DNA of 12,548 bases from assembly GCA_002393955.1 (NCBI GenBank), contig DGSK01000051.1, positions 1 through 12,548 on the forward strand, read 5' to 3'. Origin of the DNA: Lachnospiraceae bacterium UBA4364 (GTDB lineage: Bacteria > Bacillota > Clostridia > Lachnospirales > Lachnospiraceae). The stretch's first letter is position 1. Every line of letters starts with the position of its first letter. Below the pieces are notes generated by a model. That model ran no database searches and was not told the origin of the DNA. It worked only from the letters and a program-made list of their open reading frames with translations. Below are positions 6,091 to 12,051 of this stretch, piece after piece. Position numbers and translations under genes: made by a program.

Positions 6091-6911
6091 TGGGAAATGT
6101 TTTTGAGGAAAGCTTATTCAGTAAGCAACCAAAGCAATTCGAGAAAATAGATTCTCTGGCTAAAGCTTTTGCGGCAAACTATTGTGGGAGCTCAATTATT
6201 CGTGATTCTATCTTCGGAATGGTATCGAATTATGCAAGAAAACGGGAATTGTCTTTGGAGATACTCAGGTATCCGTTCAAGGATGATGAACTTTGGGCGT
6301 TTACGTTTGTAAAAAAAGACACCCTGTTTCTTTGCGTTAATTCTGAACTTGCCATATGCAAACAGATTTTTGCAGTAGCACATGAGTTGTATCATATTCA
6401 CTGCTATGCAGAAGATATTGGTCCTGATACGATTGCATGCGGATCATTATTGGATTCTAAAACCGTCGATGACCTGGATGTGTCAAAGGAAGATCTTGAG
6501 GCAAATGCATTTGCAGGATTATTATTGATGCCTGATAATATGCTGGATGAGCAGCTTAAGCTATATGGTATAGTGGGAGAAAAGATTTCTGTAGATGATG
6601 TTTTGACTTTGATGGATTTGTTTGCACTTCCATATAAAGCCGTTGTATTACGTCTTGCGGAAAATCACAATATCACGCCTGCTAAAACGAAGGAGCTGCT
6701 CATGGTTGATGCTGCTTTTGTGTCTGAACGTATAATGCTTACCGGAAAGGCACTGGGATGGCAGCAGGACAGCAGGGAGCTTTCATTTTTTGGCAGTTTG
6801 CTTGATAACATGGAGCACAACAGTGAAAATGATCTGCTGACTGATAGCCGGGAGGAGTCAGATAAACAGTATTTGGAGAGAATCAGAAAGGACTTTCGTA
6901 AGGAAAGTTAA
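6090..6911 (+). CDS. ImmA/IrrE-type zinc metallopeptidase (COG2856)
   Basis: This 273-aa protein has a zinc metallopeptidase domain of the ImmA/IrrE (COG2856) family. The HExxH motif is HELYH (98-102) within FAVAHELYHIHCY. The downstream glutamate segment is DLEANAFAGLLLMP (135-148), where E137 is the probable third zinc ligand. Before this, ELWAFTFVKKDTLFLCVNS is the usual strand pair. The C-terminal 120 residues are helical; the segment ISVDDVLTLMDLFALPYKAV resembles the helical part that follows in IrrE/ImmA proteins. The gene begins in the stop codon of the Xre gene. By analogy with ImmA-ImmR its substrate could be the partner regulator, but that is inferred from context. Confidence 0.88.
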   Translation: MGNVFEESLFSKQPKQFEKIDSLAKAFAANYCGSSIIRDSIFGMVSNYARKRELSLEILRYPFKDDELWAFTFVKKDTLFLCVNSELAICKQIFAVAHELYHIHCYAEDIGPDTIACGSLLDSKTVDDLDVSKEDLEANAFAGLLLMPDNMLDEQLKLYGIVGEKISVDDVLTLMDLFALPYKAVVLRLAENHNITPAKTKELLMVDAAFVSERIMLTGKALGWQQDSRELSFFGSLLDNMEHNSENDLLTDSREESDKQYLERIRKDFRKES

Positions 6912-6912
6912 G

Positions 6913-6947
6913 AGCGCACAACGTCCGGTGGACGTTGGTTTTGCGCT
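6913..6947. repeat. Nested inverted repeat after the metallopeptidase
   Basis: The outer arms AGCGCA (6913-6918) and TGCGCT (6942-6947) enclose inner arms AACGTCC and GGACGTT (6920-6926, 6930-6936) with a GGT loop. No T-run follows, so it is not a standard terminator. CCGG(T/A)G occurs in the loop and again just after (6950-6955). I have an impression that similar elements recur on clostridial mobile DNA; this is unverified. Confidence 0.55.
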
Positions 6948-7140
6948 GACCGGAGTGGAACGGAGACAGTGTATGACAAAAGAAAAATATAGGCTCTTGG
7001 TTTAGGTATCAGAATTGGTTTATACTATATTCAAATTGTCATGCAATTTCCTTTTGTGCATTTTGCCGGTGTCAGACTACTGGACACACAAATGTAAAAA
7101 GGGAGAAAAATAAAAGCAATGCATTTATAGAGATTTATAC
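6948..7140. other. Intergenic stretch with no convincing gene
   Basis: This AT-rich gap holds a weak promoter candidate (TTGGTT 6997, 18 bases, TATACT 7021) and an imperfect inverted repeat GTGTC/GACAC near 7068-7086. The only ORFs are very short (for example MTKEKYRLLV at 6974). Confidence 0.35.
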
Positions 7141-7169
7141 TTGATTATCATATGTGGATGTAGTATTAT
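7141..7169 (+). promoter_or_regulatory. Promoter of the second Xre regulator
   Basis: TTGATT (7141-7146), 17 bases and TATTAT (7164-7169), 34 bases before the ATG at 7204. Confidence 0.65.
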
Positions 7170-7203
7170 TGCCTAAACGAATGATTCTGAAAGAAGAATA
7201 TAT

Positions 7204-7548
7204 ATGACGATTGGTGAAAGAGTATTACAACTTGTTCATGACAGAGGGATGACTCAAAAGGAATTTTCTGAAAAGACAGGTATACCCCAGAGTACGATGA
7301 GCAGCTGGAAAGGAAAGAAACAGAATCCCTCGATCGATAAGCTGAAGGTGATCTGCGATACGTTAGAGGTGGATCCATACTACTTAGTATCCGGCTCCGA
7401 GACTAACGAATCATTGAACAATGATTATCTGACGGTATACCGGAAAGATGAAGAATATGAGATCCTGGTTGAATACAGGAAAATGAACAGAGATTGCAGA
7501 AACCGGCTTTTAGGATATATTTATGCATTGAATGAAAAAAAGAAATGA
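7204..7548 (+). CDS. Xre-family transcriptional regulator
   Basis: This 114-aa HTH protein has a textbook Xre domain in residues 3-62: IGERVLQLVHDRGMTQKEF, then SEKTGIPQSTMSSWKGKKQ and PSIDKLKVICDTLEVDPYYL. The recognition helix is around QSTMSSWK. The C-terminal 50 residues (DYLTVYRKDEEYEILVEYRK to LNEKKK) form a short helical tail, perhaps for dimerisation. The ribosome binding site (GAAAGAAG) is weak and the next stretch AT-rich. Proteins of this kind are common repressors on phages, plasmids and integrative elements. No phage or integrase gene is visible near it, so its target may be its own promoter or the downstream unit. Confidence 0.85.
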   Translation: MTIGERVLQLVHDRGMTQKEFSEKTGIPQSTMSSWKGKKQNPSIDKLKVICDTLEVDPYYLVSGSETNESLNNDYLTVYRKDEEYEILVEYRKMNRDCRNRLLGYIYALNEKKK

Positions 7549-7551
7549 AAA

Positions 7552-7600
7552 TTTTTTACCCATGGAATTCGACAAAGCGAAGAATCCATACAAACAATTA
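7552..7600. repeat. Leader repeat copy 1
   Basis: T-run, ACC, AATTCGA, AAAGC, AAT, CATA and ACA-TTA blocks occur in the same order as at 8782-8832, with a 1-2 base indel or two. Here it follows the Xre gene and no gene start follows; there it is the leader of the second RNA ligase. Confidence 0.45.
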
Positions 7601-7653
7601 TTGTATTATGAATAGTTTTACAACAGTATTTTGAGATAATAAAATGAAAATGT

Positions 7654-7665
7654 ACGGTGCACCGT
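7654..7665. promoter_or_regulatory. 12-bp perfect palindrome
   Basis: ACGGTGCACCGT lies between the Xre gene and the next promoter candidate. It is a possible operator. Confidence 0.35.
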
Positions 7666-7702
7666 CACTTTAATCCGGACGTGGCTGAGAAATAAGATAG
7701 AG

Positions 7703-7740
7703 TCCAAATTTTGGATCTTGCTGTAATAGTTGGATATACA
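7703..7740 (+). promoter_or_regulatory. Candidate promoter with overlapping dyad
   Basis: TTGGAT (7711-7716), 18 bases and TATACA (7735-7740), with the ribosome binding site GGGAGGT immediately downstream. TCCAAATTTTGGA (7703-7715) is a perfect 13-base dyad covering the -35, as expected of a repressor site. Confidence 0.45.
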
Positions 7741-7759
7741 AATGGGAGGTTGTGAGAAG

Positions 7760-7955
7760 ATGATATCAACATTGTATGAGCCATTCAGGCATTGGTCGGA
7801 GAAAGGAAGCTTGGAAAGATCATAAAAGAAGGGATCCTTTCGGATATTGACAGCATCCATCGCCAGACGATAGACAGGGCGGTAGGAGAAGAAACAGAAA
7901 AGGGAGGCAGTTATTTGACAAGGCAGAGACCATCTTAAAAGAGGGCAAGGGGTGA
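7760..7955 (+). pseudogene. Metallophosphoesterase remnant (two ends fused)
   Basis: The ATG at 7760 follows GGGAGGT. The start MISTLYEPFRHWSEKGS matches, as I recall it, the N-terminus of clostridial/phage-type calcineurin-like metallophosphoesterases, in which a strand with SDTHF follows directly. Here it is joined out of frame at about 7812 to a C-terminal part: LGKIIKEGILSDIDSIHR, then QTIDRAVGE. A second shift near 7910 leads to LFDKAETILKEGKG and TGA at 7953-7955. All metal-binding motifs are absent, so no enzyme is made. The gene sits just upstream of the MGYTT-protein and the second RNA ligase, the setting expected of an end-processing enzyme in an RNA repair set. Assignment rests on the two termini only. 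Confidence 0.6.
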
Positions 7956-7959
7956 TAGT

Positions 7960-8694
7960 ATGGGCTATACTACGGAATTTATCGGAAAATTTACATTCAA
8001 CAGAGAACCATCGCAGGAGTTGAAAGATTATATAAACTGCTTCGCAAAGACCAGGCATGTTAAGAGAGATGTTGAAGTGATTCAGAAGATTTTTCCTGAT
8101 TGGGAAAAGAGAACGTGGAAAGGAAAGCTGGGAAGAGAAGCGGAATTCTTTCTGCAACCGTATAATGAAGTTAATTATCAGAGTGATGACAGGCTGGATA
8201 TGACAGGTTTTTATCAAAGGAACGGAATTATGGATGATAATTACCCTCCGGAGTCGCAACCGAGTCTATGGTGTCATTGGATTATAAATAAACATGGGGA
8301 ACTGGTATGGAGCGGCGCGGAGAAGTTTTATGAGTACGTGGAATGGCTCGAATATCTGATAAGGTATTTTTTCGAGCCTGAGGGTTTTGTGTTATCTGGA
8401 AAGTGTTTTTACTCCGGCGAAAGAATGAGTGACTGGGGATACATATGTGTTGAAAATAATAGAGTAGAGAAGATTCTGGGCGATATAGTTGTTACGAGTC
8501 CTAAAGAGGATATGATATGCGTCAGGATGCCGGAAGTTGTAAAAGATGAACTGGAGAAAATCGTCGCATATAAGCATGGGATCAGTCTTGAGCAAGCACT
8601 TCAAAGATTCATGGTATGGTGTGTCGAGGAACCGGAGAAATTCACTTTCTGGCACAAGAATGCGATGGCAAAAAGTGATGATTATGACAAATGA
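7960..8694 (+). CDS. Conserved MGYTT-type hypothetical protein with C-terminal extension
   Basis: This 244-aa protein starts at ATG 7960, five bases after the phosphoesterase remnant, with the GGCAAGGGGTGA region as its ribosome binding site. Residues 1-165 look like a family found in phages and bacteria that begins MGYTT-F-G. Its landmarks here are PPESQPSLWCHWIINKHGEL, then FYEYVEWLEYLI and GFVLSGKC. This part is rich in Trp, Tyr and Phe. The last 75 residues (VRMPEVVKDELEKIVAYKHG, then ISLEQALQRFMVW) look like a separate helical module that could be a ribbon-helix-helix-like or accessory segment. No catalytic motif is apparent and no function is known to me. It is intact while its upstream neighbour is destroyed, and it stands directly before an RNA ligase. 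Confidence 0.75.
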   Translation: MGYTTEFIGKFTFNREPSQELKDYINCFAKTRHVKRDVEVIQKIFPDWEKRTWKGKLGREAEFFLQPYNEVNYQSDDRLDMTGFYQRNGIMDDNYPPESQPSLWCHWIINKHGELVWSGAEKFYEYVEWLEYLIRYFFEPEGFVLSGKCFYSGERMSDWGYICVENNRVEKILGDIVVTSPKEDMICVRMPEVVKDELEKIVAYKHGISLEQALQRFMVWCVEEPEKFTFWHKNAMAKSDDYDK

Positions 8695-8781
8695 ATGCAT
8701 TTCATATATGCATACGAAAGAGAAAGCGGATGGTTTGACAAGGTGATATGGTTACCCGAGCATCTGGCCGAGGTACAGTGA
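8695..8781 (+). CDS. Possible 28-aa microprotein or gene tail
   Basis: An ATG one base after the stop of the 244-aa gene opens MHFIYAYERESGWFDKVIWL then PEHLAEVQ. The composition is protein-like and reads like the C-terminus of a larger protein. It could be the tail of a deleted gene or a translationally coupled microprotein. There is no dedicated ribosome binding site. Confidence 0.25.
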   Translation: MHFIYAYERESGWFDKVIWLPEHLAEVQ

Positions 8782-8832
8782 TTTTTTTTGACCACATAAT
8801 TCGATAAAGCAAAAAATTTGCATAAACATTAA
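8782..8832. repeat. Leader repeat copy 2, upstream of the second RNA ligase
   Basis: This is the counterpart of the repeat at 7552-7600 and contains AATTCGATAAAGC (8798-8810) and CATAAACATTA (8821-8831). It is followed at once by AAAGGAGGG and the ligase ATG. TTGACC (8788-8793) could act as a -35, but no good -10 follows at 17 bases. Confidence 0.45.
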
Positions 8833-8845
8833 AGGAGGGCTTAAA

Positions 8846-9892
8846 ATGAGAAAATTAGCGAGTATCCAGAGAATATGGAAGATGGATCCGATCGAGGGAG
8901 CTGATAGGATTGAACTTGCGAATGTGCTGGGATGGCAGTGCGTAGTAAATAAGGGCCAGTTTCAGCCTATGGACCTGGCGGTGTATTTCGAGATTGACAG
9001 TTTCCTTCCGGTTCGTCCGGAGTTTGAGTTTATGAGAGCGTCAAGTTATCGTAAGACGGATATTATGGGTGAGGGATTTCGCCTCAGAACTATGAAATTT
9101 CGGGGACAGATATCGCAAGGGCTGCTACTTCCCATCAATCAGTTTGCAGAGTTGCCTGTAGATATTGAACTCGGTGCAGATGTAACAGAGATCCTTGGAA
9201 TACGTAAGTGGGAAATCGAGGAGAAAGTGACTACCGGCGGAACCGTGATCGGTACGCTTCCAATCGATGTACCGCATACCGATGAGACCAGGGTTCAGGC
9301 TGAGCCTGATCTGATCGGGGATTTTGCCAATATGGAGTATTACATCACTACAAAGATGGATGGTTCTTCTCATTCGGTATCCATAGATGAGGACGGTTTC
9401 CATGTGACTGGTCATAATTATGAGTATAAAGATGATGGTAAGAGTGCATTCTATGATCTGGTCAAGCGCGACAATATTAAAGATAAGGTGCGGAAGTATT
9501 TTGAAGAGAACGGATTAAAATTGATTACTCTGCAGGGAGAGCTTTGTGCTCCGGGAATCCAGCAGAACAGGCTTAAGCTGACAAGGCCGGAATGGTACGT
9601 GTTTACGATACGTATCAATGGGAAGAGAGTGGGACTTCGTAAGATGCAGGAAATCTGTGACTCTTTAGGATTGATGATGGTTCCCGTTGAGGAGGTGGGA
9701 ATGGATCTGCCATCAAAGTATCCAACAGTGGAAGCATTACTTGAAAGGGCAGACGGAGAATACCCAAAAGGTGGAAAGAAGGAAGGCATTGTAATACGTC
9801 CAACGGAACCGGTATTTAATGAAAGGATCGGTGCTGCTCTTTCCATGAAGGTTGTGAGCAACAAATACCTTTTGAAGAACGAGGGATGCTGA
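8846..9892 (+). CDS. RNA ligase of the Deinococcus Rnl / DRB0094 (Rnl5) family
   Basis: This 348-aa ATP-dependent RNA ligase belongs to the family of Deinococcus radiodurans Rnl (TIGR02306), which seals nicks with an RNA 3'-OH in a duplex. The N-terminal module, about 1-125, is the OB-fold domain unique to the family (MRKLASIQRIWKMDPIEGAD, SQGLLLP). Motif I is TTKMDGSS with nucleophile Lys170. LQGELCAPGIQQNRL (229-243) covers motif III and the RNA-contact region. Motif IV is KEGIVIRP (312-319) and motif V is SMKVVSNKYLL (333-343). All motifs are present and the length is normal. AAAGGAGGG seven bases before the ATG makes the start secure. It shares no closer relationship with the ligase at 21-1364 than the common nucleotidyltransferase core. 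Confidence 0.93.
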   Translation: MRKLASIQRIWKMDPIEGADRIELANVLGWQCVVNKGQFQPMDLAVYFEIDSFLPVRPEFEFMRASSYRKTDIMGEGFRLRTMKFRGQISQGLLLPINQFAELPVDIELGADVTEILGIRKWEIEEKVTTGGTVIGTLPIDVPHTDETRVQAEPDLIGDFANMEYYITTKMDGSSHSVSIDEDGFHVTGHNYEYKDDGKSAFYDLVKRDNIKDKVRKYFEENGLKLITLQGELCAPGIQQNRLKLTRPEWYVFTIRINGKRVGLRKMQEICDSLGLMMVPVEEVGMDLPSKYPTVEALLERADGEYPKGGKKEGIVIRPTEPVFNERIGAALSMKVVSNKYLLKNEGC

Positions 9893-9948
9893 AGAAATAT
9901 TTTTTTTCCTTGTGGGATTGATATTTGTAAGTTCAGGGGGTGTGATGT

Positions 9949-10278
9949 ATGAGCAGAAAAGGTAAAGCGAAGAAAAGAAAAGCTGAAAGGCTAAGAAACA
10001 AAAAGTTGATAGAACGATATCCATGGATATCGCCTGTGAACTGGCATTGGAAGAGAAGCCATACTGCGATGAGGTAGATGTTATAAATGTCATCACGGCA
10101 CCGGAGATAGAAATGTTGATCATTCTTAACGAAGGCAAATATGATCAGTTTAAAAAATCCGGAAAGAAACCCAGCGAATACTGTAAACAGATCTTTAAGA
10201 ATGAGAACCTGAAAAGCAGGAAGTGTATCCGATGTTCGCAAAGGGGAATATACATTACTGGATCTGTTAAAAGACTAA
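9949..10278 (+). pseudogene. Frameshifted small-gene fragments
   Basis: A ribosome binding site (GGGGGTGTG) precedes ATG 9949, which gives a basic peptide MSRKGKAKKRKAERLRNKKL then IERYPWISPVNWHWKR, stopping at 10071. A second frame, open from 9987, gives DIACELALEEKPYCDEVDVI then NVITAPEIEMLIILNEGKYD and FKKSGKKPSEYCKQ. Near 10225 it must shift again to give the sensible end SDVRKGEYTLLDLLKD, with TAA at 10276-10278. The second part feels like a conserved domain (ITAPEIEMLII..EGKYD), perhaps comparable with the DNPDFEYIACLHD region of RloB proteins, but this is weak. Two genes may have been joined, or one may carry two indels. No function assigned. Confidence 0.5.
10015..10032. repeat. 18-bp perfect palindrome
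   Basis: CGATATCCATGGATATCG is self-complementary over 18 bases. It lies where the first and second reading frames of the 9949-10278 fragments overlap. Confidence 0.6.
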
Positions 10279-10338
10279 TTATTTTTATACTACGAGTATA
10301 ATGACAAGTTAAGAAATGTAATATAAATACAGTGGCAG

Positions 10339-10374
10339 GGCGTTATGAGTATAGATACTTGTAACGCCTTTTTT
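10339..10374 (+). terminator. Strong rho-independent terminator
   Basis: GGCGTTATGAGTA and TACTTGTAACGCC form 13 pairs (two G-T wobbles) around TAGA, followed by six Ts. It ends the transcription unit that includes the second RNA ligase. Confidence 0.9.
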
Positions 10375-10603
10375 CATCTATTCAGAATAAATGGTTTATG
10401 ATATATTTTAAAATTGCAAGCAAAAAATCTTATAAGAAAACTTAGTATGATAAATCCAGGATAATGAAATAAGAGGGCTTAGGGACAATTCAAATCCAAA
10501 ATGATGAATTGGTTTTTGTTGGCGACTGAATATACTTTTTATGGTATTAGGATAGGGAGAACTCTATTGAGGGTAGATATTATTAGACATAACTAAACGA
10601 TAA
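10375..10603. other. Intergenic stretch, no gene seen
   Basis: This AT-rich stretch has no convincing ORF on either strand. CAATTCA (10486-10492) and TGAATTG (10505-10511) form a seven-pair hairpin followed by G and TTTTTG, a weak terminator. I see no good promoter for the gene at 10604. Confidence 0.4.
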
Positions 10604-10987
10604 ATGAGTAGAAAGAATATTAATAAAGGGAAAAATTTAGTTGAACAAATCAGGGCATTGTTAGGAAGTGCGATATGTCTATTGTTGTTTTTTGCCGGGA
10701 TGGGTTTGAGTTATCTGATCCTGTCCGTTAATGATAACTATACAAAAGCTGTTTTATTGCTCATACTGGCAGCTGTTCATTTGATCCTTATGATCCTGGT
10801 GGTCATTTTTACATTTATAGATCAAAAAAGAATGCTAAAACAAGGTAAGTGTATATGGCTTACCGAGAACGGAACAATTATTGTATGGAAATTTGCAGTC
10901 TCTACTCTCGTGCTGGCGTTTGTGCTCGAAGCGCTGTATTTGTTTATAAATATTGCAGCTGCAATGGATTTTTTGGGCAGACGGTAG
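10604..10987 (+). CDS. Three-helix membrane protein, unknown
   Basis: This 127-aa protein of unknown function starts at ATG 10604. There is no clear ribosome binding site, so expression may be low. A basic N-terminus (MSRKNINKGKNLVEQIR) precedes three hydrophobic segments: about residues 20-41 (GSAICLLLFFAGMGLSYLIL), 47-71 (AVLLLILAAVHLILMILVVI) and 95-119 (VWKFAVSTLVLAFVLEALYL). The loop between segments two and three is basic (DQKRMLKQGK), suggesting that it is cytoplasmic. No signal peptide or enzymatic motif is seen. It lies between a terminator and the DUF1848 gene, 86 bases apart, so it may share that transcript. Confidence 0.65.
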   Translation: MSRKNINKGKNLVEQIRALLGSAICLLLFFAGMGLSYLILSVNDNYTKAVLLLILAAVHLILMILVVIFTFIDQKRMLKQGKCIWLTENGTIIVWKFAVSTLVLAFVLEALYLFINIAAAMDFLGRR

Positions 10988-11073
10988 ATACCGGCTTTGG
11001 AATGATAAATACAAATCTGGTTAACATTGAGGATACCTTTTTCCTGGAATAGACGAATTGAGGAAGTGATTTC

Positions 11074-12009
11074 ATGATCATAAATACAGGTATGCGAACG
11101 GACATACCGGCATTCTACCATGAGTGGCTGATAAATCGAATAAAAGAAGGCTTTGTGCTGGTACGTAATCCTTACAACCCCTCTCAGGTGACCCGGTACA
11201 GTCTGTCCCCGGAGGTTGTTGATCTGATCGCATTCTGTACGAAGAATCCGGCACCGATGTTGCCGCATATGGATACATTAAAGCCATACGGACAATACTG
11301 GTTCGTTACTATTACGCCGTATGGGAAAGATATCGAGCCTAATGTGCCGGATAAGCAGAAAGTGATGGAAGACTTTAAGAAGCTTTCTGATGCCGTCAGT
11401 GTAGACAGTGTTGGCTGGAGATATGATCCGATCTTTGTGGATGATAAGCATTCCGTGGACTGGCATATAGAACAGTTTGAGCATATGGCGGCAACACTTT
11501 CAGGATATACGAAGACCTGTGTGATCAGCTTCATCGACATCTATAAGAAAGTGGAGCGGAACTTTCCGGATGCCAAGGAGGTTTTTAAGAAGGACAGACT
11601 GACGATCGGCAAAGCTTTTATTGAAATCGCAAAACAGCATGATATGATCATCAGACCGTGTGCGGAGGGAAATGACCTGCAAGCCTACGGTGCAGACTGC
11701 TCCGGCTGCATGACGGTAAAGACTTTTGAGACTGCTCTCCATGCAAGACTCGATGTTCCTAAACGAAGCAGGAATCAGAGGAACAATGAATGCGCCTGCC
11801 TTTTGGGAACCGATATCGGGGCATATGACACTTGCGGCCGTCTTTGCAGGTACTGTTATGCCAATACGAATGCGGCACTTGTGAAAGAGAACCTAAAGAA
11901 CCACGATCCTAAGTCGCCGTTCCTGATCGGGAACAGTCAGCCCGGGGATGTAATCCATGAGGCAGAGCAGAAAAGCTGGATGGATCTGCAGATGAGATTG
12001 GAGATATGA
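11074..12009 (+). CDS. DUF1848 protein with C-terminal CX3CX2C cluster
   Basis: This 311-aa protein of the DUF1848 family is intact and of usual length. Family landmarks run from MIINTGMRTDIPAFYHEWL through RNPYNPSQVTRYSL, ITPYGKDIEPNVP, GWRYDPIF and HSVDWHIEQFEHMA to DIGAYDTCGRLCRYCYANTN. The last holds C254-X3-C258-X2-C261, the spacing that binds the 4Fe-4S cluster in radical SAM enzymes, but at the C-terminal end instead of the N-terminus. Other cysteines (C209, C212, C240, C242) could hold a second cluster. The family has been likened to radical SAM proteins for this reason; its reaction is unknown to me. The start is secure: GAGGAAGTGA precedes the ATG at 11074. No terminator follows. 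Confidence 0.9.
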   Translation: MIINTGMRTDIPAFYHEWLINRIKEGFVLVRNPYNPSQVTRYSLSPEVVDLIAFCTKNPAPMLPHMDTLKPYGQYWFVTITPYGKDIEPNVPDKQKVMEDFKKLSDAVSVDSVGWRYDPIFVDDKHSVDWHIEQFEHMAATLSGYTKTCVISFIDIYKKVERNFPDAKEVFKKDRLTIGKAFIEIAKQHDMIIRPCAEGNDLQAYGADCSGCMTVKTFETALHARLDVPKRSRNQRNNECACLLGTDIGAYDTCGRLCRYCYANTNAALVKENLKNHDPKSPFLIGNSQPGDVIHEAEQKSWMDLQMRLEI

Positions 12010-12051
12010 TGGTATATTATATTGGAAAAGGGCAATTTTTAAAGATAATAG

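Noticed and set aside
6913..6947. Rho-independent terminator
   Set aside because: The stems are good but no T-run follows the hairpin, so it is listed as an unexplained repeat.
7618..8259. A 213-aa open frame on the - strand
   Set aside because: It is antisense to the phosphoesterase remnant and to the start of the MGYTT gene, both of which show recognisable protein families and ribosome binding sites on the + strand.
8546..8746. A 66-aa open frame on the + strand
   Set aside because: It is a shifted frame inside the 3' end of the 244-aa gene with Arg/Ser-rich, non-protein-like content.
8788..8816. Promoter TTGACC for the second RNA ligase
   Set aside because: The -35 is good, but the position 17 bases downstream is a run of As without a -10 match.
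10822..11268. A 148-aa open frame on the - strand
   Set aside because: It is antisense to the membrane protein and the conserved N-terminus of DUF1848; its own composition shows no family signal.
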